Source of the DNA: Flavobacteriales bacterium UBA5040
GTDB taxonomy: Bacteria > Bacteroidota > Bacteroidia > Flavobacteriales > Weeksellaceae
NCBI GenBank assembly: GCA_002415135.1
Contig: DIBY01000013.1
Coordinates: 1 to 7,946, forward strand
Direction: 5' to 3'
Length of the DNA stretch: 7,946 nt
Below, one piece after another: positions 1 through 6,674 of the stretch. Positions within the stretch are counted from its first letter, which is position 1. Every line of letters begins with the position of its first letter. Under the pieces are notes generated by a model. It was given only the letters and a program-made list of their open reading frames with translations, was not told where the DNA came from and searched no databases. A program made the translations under genes and the position numbers.

Positions 1-19
1 TGTAAAGTAAAGACGGTAT

Positions 20-126
20 TTTTATAAGCGGGTATGAAGTTTTCATCGAAGATTTTAGCGATTAATTAAGTTTTTAGCAAGTAGAAAGTTTTCGTGTTTT
101 TAGCCCGCCTGCAGAAATACCCAACC
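20..126 (+). repeat. Inter-cassette repeat, type A, copy 1
   Basis: This non-coding stretch aligns by eye with the units at 3390-3507 and 7320-7438. Shared landmarks are GCGGGT (28-33), GAAGTTT (36-42), AAGATTTT (50-57), CCCGC (104-108) and the 15-nt CAGAAATACCCAACC (112-126), which is identical to 3493-3507. GCGGG and CCCGC can pair to close an 81-nt inner stem-loop. The left boundary is uncertain because the gene to which the upstream arm belongs lies outside the window. I infer an attC-like recombination site separating two gene cassettes. Confidence 0.75.
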
Positions 127-141
127 GTTGTGCAGCATTTT
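127..141 (+). repeat. Left cassette arm of the lipoprotein gene
   Basis: GTTGTGCAGCATTTT follows directly after the conserved CCCAACC end of the repeat. Its first eight bases GTTGTGCA are the reverse complement of TGCACAAC, which is rebuilt downstream of the gene when 1506-1511 is joined to 3388-3389 by removing the group II intron. The arms diverge after eight bases, apart from a shared run of T, so this pair is weaker than those of the other cassettes. Confidence 0.6.
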
Positions 142-217
142 AAAATGACAAAGTTCGGTTATTAAAACGTCACATTTCTTTACGACAATCCTTATAGATT
201 AACATTTAACACAAATT

Positions 218-1366
218 ATGACACGTTACAATCTCCTTTTTTTTCTTGGCATTTATTTGGTGCTAACAGGCTGTATGAACCGAGAAAAAAAAGAAAGAGA
301 TTTCGTTCCATCCTATACTATACAGGGAAATGTAACAGGTTTCTCGGAAGGAACTAAATTCTACCTATATAGTTTGGAAACTAATGCGAATGTTGATAGT
401 GCTCTTGTTGAAGATAACAAGTTTCAGATGAAGGGACATATTGCTAATCCCCCTGTATCCTTTTGGTTAAAAGCCACTGACGGTGAAGATTATGTCTATA
501 CACCTTTACTCATAGGAAATGACCGTCTTACAGTAAGCGCTGCCAAACAGGATTTTGCGTGGAATGTAAATACATCTGGATCTACTATAGATACTAATTA
601 CCGTAAATTAATGAATTTAACCAAAGACTTAGACATTAAAAGAGACTCGTTGATATTTGGCTACCACGCCAAAGCAGATACAGTAAAAGAGAAAACATTC
701 GAGGAGTTTATGCAAACCGTTGGTGAAATTGATAGTCTTATTAAGCGAACGACAATTAAGTATATAAAAGAAACTAAGGATACTTATGCAGGTATGCTCA
801 GCCTAAGTTTTCACAAAGATGATATTCCCAAGGATTCGGTGCAACTAATTTATGACCAGTATAATGATGAGCTCAAGCAAAGCAAATATGGCAGAGTTGT
901 AAAATTATATCTTGAGAGTAATCATATCGAAAAAGGAGATCCATTTCTCAATTTTGAAGGAATAAATCAATTCGGTGAAGAGACCAATTTAGCTGACCTC
1001 AGAGAAGAGAACAAATTTCTTCTAATCAATTACACTTCAGCATATTGTGGATATTCTATTAGAGCTACGGACGAACTAAAAGAGATTCACAACCAATACC
1101 AGAAATTTATGAAAATTGTTAACTTCTCTGCTGACACGCAGAAGAAGGATTGGCTGTATTCGATTGAGCGTGATGAAAATGGATGGCCAAGCTTGTGGGA
1201 TGGTCAGGGGAGATATAGTGAAAGTGCTATCCGCTATAATTTTTCAGTTACCCCTACTTTCTTGCTCATTAGTCCTGATGGTAATATAGTGGATCGCTGG
1301 GTTGGTTATAAAAAAGGAGATCTTAAAAAAGGTTTAGAAGAACATCTACAATCTCCTAATCGATAA
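218..1366 (+). CDS. DUF4369/thioredoxin-fold lipoprotein (TlpA-like) with CGYS site
   Basis: A 382-residue protein. Residues 1-19 form a lipoprotein signal peptide with a short basic start, a hydrophobic run and lipobox LTGC (Cys19), so the mature protein is probably anchored in an envelope membrane. Residues of about 33-130 resemble DUF4369, the beta-rich N-terminal domain found in front of Bacteroidota thiol-disulfide proteins. Residues of about 240-378 resemble an AhpC/TSA-TlpA thioredoxin fold, with a TPT segment carrying the likely cis-proline (Pro346). The active-site position reads YCGYS (Cys277 to Ser280), so the second cysteine of the usual CxxC is a serine. A simple disulfide reductase cycle is therefore doubtful; a monothiol, isomerase-like or binding role is possible. 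The ATG lies 76 nt after the cassette arm, with no clear ribosome site, as is common in this phylum. By eye its composition is less AT-rich than the other cassettes. Fold assignment is fairly sure; substrate is unknown. Confidence 0.85.
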   Translation: MTRYNLLFFLGIYLVLTGCMNREKKERDFVPSYTIQGNVTGFSEGTKFYLYSLETNANVDSALVEDNKFQMKGHIANPPVSFWLKATDGEDYVYTPLLIGNDRLTVSAAKQDFAWNVNTSGSTIDTNYRKLMNLTKDLDIKRDSLIFGYHAKADTVKEKTFEEFMQTVGEIDSLIKRTTIKYIKETKDTYAGMLSLSFHKDDIPKDSVQLIYDQYNDELKQSKYGRVVKLYLESNHIEKGDPFLNFEGINQFGEETNLADLREENKFLLINYTSAYCGYSIRATDELKEIHNQYQKFMKIVNFSADTQKKDWLYSIERDENGWPSLWDGQGRYSESAIRYNFSVTPTFLLISPDGNIVDRWVGYKKGDLKKGLEEHLQSPNR

Positions 1367-1501
1367 AAACGCTACAAAAAGATATGAAAATATGCAAAAT
1401 ATTAATAAAATCGAGGTTTTTAAATAACATCTAGTTTGATGACTATCGGAAAATACAGTCTTCCAGTAAAATCCGAGTTCGAAAAATATTAAGGTGAAAA
1501 A

Positions 1502-1511
1502 CGAATGCACA
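1502..1511 (+). repeat. Right cassette arm of the lipoprotein gene, split by the intron
   Basis: CGAATGCACA here joins ACAAGTTATTTC at 3388 once the intron is removed, giving TGCACAAC, the reverse complement of GTTGTGCA at 127-134. This restores the order seen after the ABC cassette: arm, about 15 nt, then GCGGGT. The 135 bp between the lipoprotein stop and this arm hold nothing I recognise. Confidence 0.6.
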
Positions 1512-1518
1512 ATCGAGT

Positions 1519-1591
1519 AGACGGCTCCGCTCATAATCGAACGGAGTACGCCTCTCACACCACCGTACGTACGGGTCTCGTATACGGCGGT
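1519..1591 (-). ncRNA. Group II intron catalytic domains V and VI
   Basis: Domain V (1591 down to 1559): CCGCCGTA pairs with TACGGTGG through one G-U pair, followed by the two-base CG bulge on the 3' side and a short distal stem TACG/CGTA. The CGC at the base of the 5' strand sits where the catalytic triad (AGC or CGC) belongs. The distal stem is shorter than in textbook domain V. Domain VI (1553 down to 1519): AGGCG/CGTCT and CTCCG/CGGAG form a two-part stem. A1518, seven bases from the intron end, is a candidate branch point, but it lies just outside the stem, so hydrolytic splicing is also possible. Confidence 0.8.
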
Positions 1592-2872
1592 TCGTATCTT
1601 GATGGGTTAAGTGATAGATGAAGTTCTAACATTGCGATGTATCCACGCTTCTTTAGCCTTAAAATAGTGATTGTTGTTCCTAAAATAGGGCTTTGTGCGA
1701 CTGCCCATCCTCCTTTCCGAGTTCGGCTATATGCATACGCAAGGTGTTGGTCGATTCCTAATCGAATGAGGTTTTTTTCTCTTCCGTTCGGGCTTTTTCC
1801 AATCATGCCAAATGCAATACCGCAGTCGGTTTCTCAGCCATCCGTCAAAGTTGAGGAGTTTTCCTTTGATACTTGTTCCTCGAAAATAGTTTAACCATCC
1901 GCGCTGAACTTCGTTAATCTTTTGGAGACGCTCATCAAAACTTATCGGAGCGGTTTTGCGGGTGAGGGATTTTAGTCGCTCTTTCAATCGTGTCCACGCT
2001 TTCTTACCTACTACCAATTGGTATTTTCTCTTGTCCCCTTTCTTATATGTAGATTCGAATCCGAATCCCAGTAGTTCAAATTGTACTGGCTTTCTAACGC
2101 CACTTTTCTCACCATTAATAGTGAGTTTGAGTTTCGTTTTCAAGTACTTTTCTATGGCTTTTAGCGTTGCAGTTGCATGGCTTTTATACTGGGTATAAAT
2201 ACTAAAATCATCTGCGTAGCGTACAAATCGAAGTTTTCGTTTTGTCAATTCTTTATCCAACTCATTGAGCAGGATATTCGACAACAGCGGACTTAAAGGC
2301 GAACCTTGCGGAACTCCTTTTCTTCGTTTCTGTAATTGACCATTGATTAGAATTGGGGCTCGTAACCATTTGCGGATTAAGCGCATGGTTATTGGGCATT
2401 TTACCTTTCGATAAAGTAAGTTCAGAAGGATGCAGTGGTCTACTTCATCAAAGAAGGTCTTTAGATCAATGTCTACAATAAATGGATAACCTTCATGGAT
2501 ATGCTCCAACGCTTTACCAACTGCTTGGCGGGCGTTTTTATTGGGTCTGAATCCATAACTGTGAACACTAAATTCCTTCTCGTAATGTGGCATCAAAACT
2601 TGTGATACCGCTTGTTGTAACACTCTATCGGTTACTGTTGGTATTCCTAAAAGTCGGGTTTTACCGTTTCCTTTAGGAATTTCTACTCCAAGAATGGGTT
2701 GAGGAAGATAACACCTCTCTTTTATGGAAGAATAAAGTCGTGTTTTCTCTTTCCGAAGAAAATCAGATAGTTCTTGCACGTTCATTCCGTCCACGCCAGC
2801 ACTGCCTTTATTCGCAATTACTTGCTGTAAGGCTCGTTGTATGTTACGAGGATGTAATACTCTTTCAATCAT
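1555..2872 (-). pseudogene. ltrA: Group II intron reverse transcriptase/maturase, frameshifted near the C terminus
   Basis: Starting at ATG 2872, the first frame gives 381 residues to 1727. It has an RT domain with DIDLKTFFD (134-142), GVPQGSPLSPLLSN (186-199) and YADD (219-222), then the start of the maturase/X domain with NEVQRGWLNYFRG (about 320-332). After RKRK (about 366) the frame becomes unrelated sequence ending PTPCVCI. The expected continuation, NLIRLGIDQHLAYAYSRTRK through the GGWAVAQSPI motif, is in another frame and stops at 1555. The break coincides with an A7 run (T7 at 1772-1778 on +); removing one A joins the frames into a protein of about 435 residues. No HNH endonuclease domain follows. 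This could be decay, transcript slippage on the A run, or a sequencing error. The protein would assist intron splicing and prime retrohoming. The restored frame continues through ribozyme domain V. Confidence 0.88.
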
Positions 2873-3092
2873 TCTTGTTCTTTTACTTTAACCTGTTCCG
2901 CTTTCCCAAGGCTATTCCGTTTAACGGGAATTCCATTGTGAATTAAGAACCAAAATACGTTCAGTCCTTCCTTGGGTTGTGAGTCCTCCGATTTATTCAT
3001 CGGCTCGTTGCTCCTAAGTACTATGACTTCTGCTGACTTCTTCGCTTTACCAACTCGTGGCTACGAAGATCTCCCCAGGTAATGGCATCTTC

Positions 3093-3112
3093 CCTGCCTG
3101 CCGGCAGGCAGG
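3093..3112. repeat. Perfect 20-nt palindrome inside the intron
   Basis: CCTGCCTGCC followed immediately by its exact reverse complement GGCAGGCAGG, GC-rich against an AT-rich background. It lies in the non-coding part of the intron upstream of the maturase gene, next to the stem GAAGAT...ATCTTC. I recall the same palindrome as a small dispersed repeat in Bacteroidota and some candidate-phyla genomes; that is memory, not a search result. It could act as a hairpin insertion tolerated in a peripheral ribozyme loop. Confidence 0.8.
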
Positions 3113-3389
3113 TTTCACTCAATTCCTGCCGTATCTACATTTATGCAATTTTGTAATCTTAGGGCGTTACAATGATGTGCTTGCTTACCCATGCATAAAT
3201 GCCTCTTATACGGTTCCTGTTCGTCAGTACCGAGTTTTGTAGTCTCGCTTCCTTCAGATGTAACCTTACGGTTACCACCCTTGCGACTTACTAATGGTTC
3301 AAGGCGTTACCCTCGCCCATAAGGGACTTGCACCCTCTAGATTAATTTCTTACTTTCGTAAGAGAAAGATGCCCATGCTGGGCACACAC

Positions 3390-3507
3390 AAGTTATTTCT
3401 ATTAGCGGGTCGGAAGTTTATTTCAACAAGATTTTCGCTAATTGTTCAATTCGTTATATTTACAAAGACTTGTTATAAAAAGTCCCCGCCAACAGAAATA
3501 CCCAACC
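3390..3507 (+). repeat. Inter-cassette repeat, type A, copy 2
   Basis: The unit is 118 nt from the (intron-split) arm of the lipoprotein cassette to the left arm of the protease cassette. It shows GCGGGT (3405-3410), GAAGTTT (3413-3419), AAGATTTT (3428-3435), CCCGC (3485-3489) and CAGAAATACCCAACC (3493-3507), in the same order and spacing as copy 1. GCGGG/CCCGC closes an 85-nt inner stem-loop, starting 15 nt from the arm on one side and ending 18 nt from the arm on the other. No gene is present. Confidence 0.8.
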
Positions 3508-3522
3508 ATTATACGACAGCAT
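3508..3522 (+). repeat. Left cassette arm of the S41 protease gene
   Basis: ATTATACGACAGCAT is the reverse complement of the right arm at 5013-5027, with 14 of 15 positions matching. The one mismatch is at position 11 (A here, G in the reverse complement of the right arm). The gene starts 24 nt downstream. Confidence 0.85.
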
Positions 3523-3546
3523 AACCAAAAAACCGCATAAAAAACT

Positions 3547-5013
3547 ATGAAAAAAATTTATACTTTAATTTTATTATTTTTAGGAATTTCAACTTTCACT
3601 TATGCTCAAAATTGTAATTGTGAAAGTAATTTTCAGTGGGTAAAAAAAACTTTTGAAGAAAATGACGCAGGATTTCAATATGCTATTGACAAAAAAGGAT
3701 TGTCTGCTTATAATGCTCACAATTCTGAATTTCTAAATAAAATAAGAAATGCAAAGTCTAATATTGAGTGTACTCAAACAATTTATGAATGGTTAAAATT
3801 CTTCCGTGCAGATCATTTTTCAATTTCATTAAACGAACAACCAAACGCTTCACAGTTTAATAATAATTTGCAAACTTCAAATCTGAAAAAATGGGAAACA
3901 GTAAAAATAGATTTGAAAAAATATGAGAAATATCTAAATTCAAAAAAAGAACCAGACTTGGAAGGCGTTTGGGAGTCAAGCCCTTATATTATTGCCGTAA
4001 AAAAAATTGACAATGATTACAAAGGCTTTATTGTGAGTGCACAAGGTTTAGAAAATTGGAAGCCAAATGATTTAAAATTTAATATTGGTTCGGATAAAAA
4101 AACAGGAAGTTTTTATCTACGAAATAAAAGTTCGCAAGAGATTAAAAATGTTCAAATTATAGGAAAAAATTATTTAGTAATAAACGATATAATACTGAAA
4201 AGAGTTTCGCCGAAATTTGAAAATGATAAAGCAATTGACACCTATTTCAAATCTATATCTTCACAAAAACCATTTTTGGAAGAAATTAATAACTCAACAC
4301 TTTTATTACGAATCCCTACTTTTGATGGTTCACAAAAAAAATATATTGACAGCATTCTACTTGCAAATAAACAAAAAATTGAAAGCAGAGAAAATTTAAT
4401 TATTGATTTGAGAAATAATGGTGGTGGAGATGACATTAGTTATTCAGAACTTATACCATACATTTATACAAATCCAATTAGAACTGTAAGAACGCAAATG
4501 TATTCAACAGTTTTGAATAATAAAAGAATGTTAGATTCTTATGAGAACTATGAAAAGTATGGTTACTCTAAAGAAGATAGAGAATATATAAAGAAGGCTT
4601 ATGATAAATTAAATGATAATTTAGGAAGGTTTGTAATGATACAGGGAAATGGTGATGGAAAAATAATAGACGAGGAAAAATTAGATAAAATTTTACCTTA
4701 TCCAAAAAACATAGGAATTATAATTAATAACAAAAATGGAAGTACAGCTGAACAATTTCTCTTGGCTTCAAAACAAAGTAAAAAGGTAAAACTTTTTGGT
4801 ACTACTACTGCTGGAGTTTTAGATATTTCAAATATGTATTTTGTTGAATCACCTTGTAAAGAATTTAAATTAGGTTATTCGCTTTCAAAAAGTTTAAGAG
4901 TACCAGATATGGAAATTGATGGAAAAGGAATTCAACCTGACTATTACATTGACAAAAGTATCTCTGAATACGATTGGGTAAAGTATGTGAATGAAATATT
5001 AAACGAAAAATAA
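3547..5013 (+). CDS. Secreted S41-family peptidase (C-terminal-processing/tricorn-like)
   Basis: A 488-residue protein with a Sec signal peptide (KK, hydrophobic 5-18, likely cleavage after TYA near residue 20), so it acts in the periplasm or outside. The C-terminal half (about 255-480) carries the S41 landmarks: LLLRIPTFDG, then LIIDLRNNGGGD (Asp287-Asp295), then NKNGSTAEQF with the probable nucleophile Ser399, and GTTTAG. The Lys expected about 25 residues after Ser in CtpA-type enzymes is absent; instead an upstream FRADHFSI segment (His90) resembles the L-D-H-T region of tricorn/S41B enzymes, suggesting a Ser-His type catalytic set. No PDZ domain is evident between them; residues of about 100-230 look like a beta-rich insert. 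The ATG follows the cassette arm by 24 nt, and the stop codon overlaps the right arm by one base, so the cassette is very compact. Family assignment is firm; substrate is unknown. Confidence 0.88.
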   Translation: MKKIYTLILLFLGISTFTYAQNCNCESNFQWVKKTFEENDAGFQYAIDKKGLSAYNAHNSEFLNKIRNAKSNIECTQTIYEWLKFFRADHFSISLNEQPNASQFNNNLQTSNLKKWETVKIDLKKYEKYLNSKKEPDLEGVWESSPYIIAVKKIDNDYKGFIVSAQGLENWKPNDLKFNIGSDKKTGSFYLRNKSSQEIKNVQIIGKNYLVINDIILKRVSPKFENDKAIDTYFKSISSQKPFLEEINNSTLLLRIPTFDGSQKKYIDSILLANKQKIESRENLIIDLRNNGGGDDISYSELIPYIYTNPIRTVRTQMYSTVLNNKRMLDSYENYEKYGYSKEDREYIKKAYDKLNDNLGRFVMIQGNGDGKIIDEEKLDKILPYPKNIGIIINNKNGSTAEQFLLASKQSKKVKLFGTTTAGVLDISNMYFVESPCKEFKLGYSLSKSLRVPDMEIDGKGIQPDYYIDKSISEYDWVKYVNEILNEK

Positions 5014-5027
5014 TGCCGTCGTATAAT
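5013..5027 (+). repeat. Right cassette arm of the S41 protease gene
   Basis: ATGCCGTCGTATAAT begins on the last base of the protease stop codon and is the reverse complement of 3508-3522 except for one base. Because the two arms flank the gene rather than each other, they would pair only in a folded cassette strand or lie together in a circularised cassette. Confidence 0.85.
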
Positions 5028-5038
5028 AACTAAGCTTT
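5024..5038 (+). repeat. Type B inter-cassette repeat start, copy 1
   Basis: TAATAACTAAGCTTT is identical to 7926-7940, where it also follows directly on a cassette right arm. It differs from the type A repeats, which carry GCGGGT about 15 nt after the arm. Here AAGCT-TT-AGCTT (5033-5044) forms a small hairpin. The far end of this repeat is not recognisable because the region to 5718 is taken up by other sequence. From 5045 to about 5289 I see no gene, only AT-rich DNA with T-runs and a weak hairpin near 5217. Confidence 0.65.
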
Positions 5039-5216
5039 AGCTTCGCTCTGTTCACTTCGTTCGGGTCGTTTTGTCTGAAAGACAAGAAATGAAAGCCTGT
5101 TGAACGGAACCTCCGGTGGCTTTTCTTCCCCAGTTGGTAATCTTATGGAGTTATCGTTTCTAGAATTTAGGATAGTAGAGCCGTTTTTTAGAAAAAGTGC
5201 TTTTTTTGGGAACTGA

Positions 5217-5252
5217 TGTGAGGTTTTTTGAAGCACTCACAAGCTTTTTTTG
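5217..5252 (+). terminator. Weak hairpin followed by a T-run, possible terminator
   Basis: TGTGAG (5217-5222) and CTCACA (5236-5241) form a 6-bp stem with a 13-nt loop, followed by AAGCTTTTTTTG. A competing 7-bp pairing, AGTGCTT (5196-5202) with AAGCACT (5231-5237), overlaps the same bases. It lies about 200 nt past the protease stop, which is far for that gene's terminator. Function is uncertain. Confidence 0.3.
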
Positions 5253-5289
5253 ACTTTTAAGATACAACATCCCTTATCCACAAAATTTA

Positions 5290-5614
5290 TTTTGCAGATG
5301 AAGCATTGAAAACGGTAAGAAAATCATGAGGTGGTCCTCGTTGTCCGAAAAGAACGATGGTAATTAAGGTCTATTTATTCGGCAAATAGCCTTCAACGTA
5401 TACTAAAAAAAGCATTAGAAAGATGCAACATTAAAAACCTGTTATCTTACATTGGCTGCGGCATAGTTACGCTACTCATTTATTAGAAAGCGGCACTGAT
5501 TTGCGATATATTCAAGAGTTATTAGGACATAACAGCAGCAGAACGACAGAAATCTATACGCACGTAAGCACAAAAAGTATACAACAGATCAAAAGTCCGT
5601 TTGATGATTTATAA
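5290..5614 (+). pseudogene. Decayed C-terminal part of an IntI/Xer-like tyrosine recombinase
   Basis: The last open stretch (5450-5614) encodes HWLRHSYATHLLESG, then LRYIQELLGH, TTEIYTHVS and a KSPFDDL end. This has the catalytic HxxR (Arg at 5459-5461), LGH and the Tyr nucleophile (codon 5555-5557) of tyrosine recombinases. The SPFDDL tail resembles the SPLD tail of integron integrases. Upstream, YSANSLQRILKKALERCNIK (about 5372-5434) is in another frame; one extra A in the AAAAA run near 5437 would give KKPVILHW and rejoin them. Further upstream, ADEALKTVRK (about 5296-5325) runs into a TGA. The N-terminal SAM-like domain and the first catalytic Arg are not found, so it is inactive as it stands. 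It probably supplied the recombinase for the surrounding cassettes, or is the remains of an unrelated phage-type integrase. Confidence 0.82.
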
Positions 5615-5660
5615 AGAAAAAAAATATATCTTAGTCATCAGAAATAAGTCTCACGGAAAT

Positions 5661-5713
5661 CAGACATATACCTACCAAATACGTTGTATTTGTCTGACGA
5701 AGTAAGACATATA
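5661..5713 (+). other. attI-like hairpin region after the integrase remnant
   Basis: The perfect stem CAAATAC (5676-5682)/GTATTTG (5686-5692) with a GTT loop is enclosed by CAGA (5661-5664)/TCTG (5693-5696). A direct repeat AGACATATA occurs at 5662-5670 and 5705-5713, and the second copy ends only five bases before the left arm of the ABC cassette. Its position between integrase end and first cassette is that of an integron attI site. I do not see the conserved GCGGG/CCCGC stem of the inter-cassette repeats here. The att role is inference. Confidence 0.45.
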
Positions 5714-5718
5714 AACGA

Positions 5719-5733
5719 GTTATCTGTCATTCT
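5719..5733 (+). repeat. Left cassette arm of the ABC transporter operon
   Basis: GTTATCTGTCATTCT matches the reverse complement of 7305-7319 at 14 of 15 positions; the mismatch is again at position 11 (A here, G opposite). It lies 30 nt before the TTG start of the membrane protein gene. Confidence 0.85.
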
Positions 5734-5762
5734 AAAAGCGAGAGCGTAAAACAAAAACGGAT

Positions 5763-6674
5763 TTGAAAAAGATATTTCACCACTTTATTTTTAGAATTCA
5801 ACAAGGTTTCAGAATATTTAATTGGAATCCTAAAATCAGTCTTCCAATTTTGCTTGTTTTAGGCGCTTTGATTGCGGTAAAACTTCCTTTAAATTATTAT
5901 TATCCCGCAATTTTCTTTGCTTTAACTCTAACTTTTCACATCAATAGAAAAGACATTCCATTTTTAAAAAAAGTTTTTGTAAAAAATTGGAGGTTAATAA
6001 TTTACATTGAATCTGCAATTATTTATGTGTTATTTATTTTGGGAAATATAAATTACAAAATTGATAAATTGGGTATTTCGCTATTTTTTGCGATAATATT
6101 ATTTTCTTTTTTTTACCCAAAAGCAAAACCAAATTTATCGCTTAAATGGAATTTTATTCCCGATTCATTGTTTGAATTTAGAAGTTTTTTAAGGAAAAAC
6201 ACTTGGTTTGCAATTATCGGTTATGTAATTATAGTTTTATCTGCGTATCAAACTGCATTATTAATTTTTGTAGGTATTTTCATTTTAGATTACTTTTCAA
6301 ACATTTACGAACACAATGAAAATAAAGAAATGTTGGAAATATATTTTAAAAAGCATTCTTTTGAGCAAAAGTTGAAATCAAATCTGAACTTCTTCAACCT
6401 TTTACTTTTGCCAACTTATGTAGGATTTTTAATAATGAATTACAAAGACAGTATTTTCTTAATCTATTATTTTGTCTTTATGAACCTTTATTTTTTACTT
6501 ATTTTAACAAGAAAATATAAAATTTACAACCATAAGGAAAAAACAAACTATTACAATATGGGAGTTTTTTTGGAATACTTTTTTTGCAGTATTACTATAA
6601 TTCCCGCTATTTTTGTGTTGAGAGAAAATATAAAAACAGCCAAAAAAAATATTAAACTTTATGTTGGAAGTTAA
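5763..6674 (+). CDS. Multi-pass membrane protein, likely ABC transporter permease subunit
   Basis: A 303-residue, very hydrophobic protein with about six to eight membrane segments by eye (around 26-58, 79-95, 103-118, 148-178, 210-226, 230-249 and 270-290) separated by Lys-rich loops. I do not recognise a named family. Its 14-nt overlap with a following ABC ATPase gene makes it the likely membrane half of that transporter, comparable to two-component ABC-2-like exporters. The start is taken as TTG at 5763, giving MKKIFHHF; an in-frame stop lies at 5733-5735 and no ATG occurs in frame until deep inside the protein. Both genes sit within one pair of cassette arms, so they would move together. 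The cargo cannot be told from the sequence. Confidence 0.78.
   Translation: MKKIFHHFIFRIQQGFRIFNWNPKISLPILLVLGALIAVKLPLNYYYPAIFFALTLTFHINRKDIPFLKKVFVKNWRLIIYIESAIIYVLFILGNINYKIDKLGISLFFAIILFSFFYPKAKPNLSLKWNFIPDSLFEFRSFLRKNTWFAIIGYVIIVLSAYQTALLIFVGIFILDYFSNIYEHNENKEMLEIYFKKHSFEQKLKSNLNFFNLLLLPTYVGFLIMNYKDSIFLIYYFVFMNLYFLLILTRKYKIYNHKEKTNYYNMGVFLEYFFCSITIIPAIFVLRENIKTAKKNIKLYVGS

Larger units (their letters stand above)
1512..3387 (-). mobile_element. Group II intron (retroelement) inserted in a cassette arm, probably class C
   Basis: Read on the minus strand, the element starts with GTGTGCCC (3387 downward), matching the group II 5' consensus GUGYG, and GCCC-AGCAT-GGGC forms the first hairpin of domain I. 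The DI-DIII region (about 2880-3387) has the typical ribozyme segments, for example AGGGTGCAAGTCCC, CGAAGGAAGCGAG-like and AAGAGGCAT-like blocks. A maturase gene occupies domain IV, followed by domain V (1559-1591) and domain VI (1519-1553), ending CTACTCGAT at 1512. Length is 1876 nt. The intron lies opposite to the cassette genes. The junction is ACTTGT|TGTGCA, fitting the TTGT|T target I recall for class C-attC introns. The CGC domain V triad and endonuclease-less maturase also fit class C, but the subclass is inferred. The end points are uncertain by one or two bases because of repeated GT on the 5' side. Confidence 0.88.

Noticed and set aside
1346..1558. Open frame of 70 codons on the minus strand with hydrophobic stretch
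   Set aside because: It runs across intron domain VI and the intron junction into the AT-rich flank; composition artefact.
1637..1894. Plus-strand open frames over the intron (also 1956-2198, 2740-2946, 3057-3242, 3294-3524)
   Set aside because: They are antisense to the maturase gene or to structured intron RNA and the inter-cassette repeat, with no protein-like features.
3455..3462. TATATTTA in the inter-cassette repeat resembling the Bacteroidota -7 box TAnnTTTG
   Set aside because: The last base differs and no -33 element is found at suitable spacing; chance is likely in AT-rich DNA.
3508..5027. Arms as terminal inverted repeats of a small transposon
   Set aside because: Arm sequences differ between units, there is no transposase between them, no target-site duplications are visible, and the conserved sequence lies outside the arms.
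5030..5236. Minus-strand open frame of 68 codons in the gene-free region
   Set aside because: It starts in the cassette repeat and has no recognisable motif; low-complexity ends suggest a random frame.
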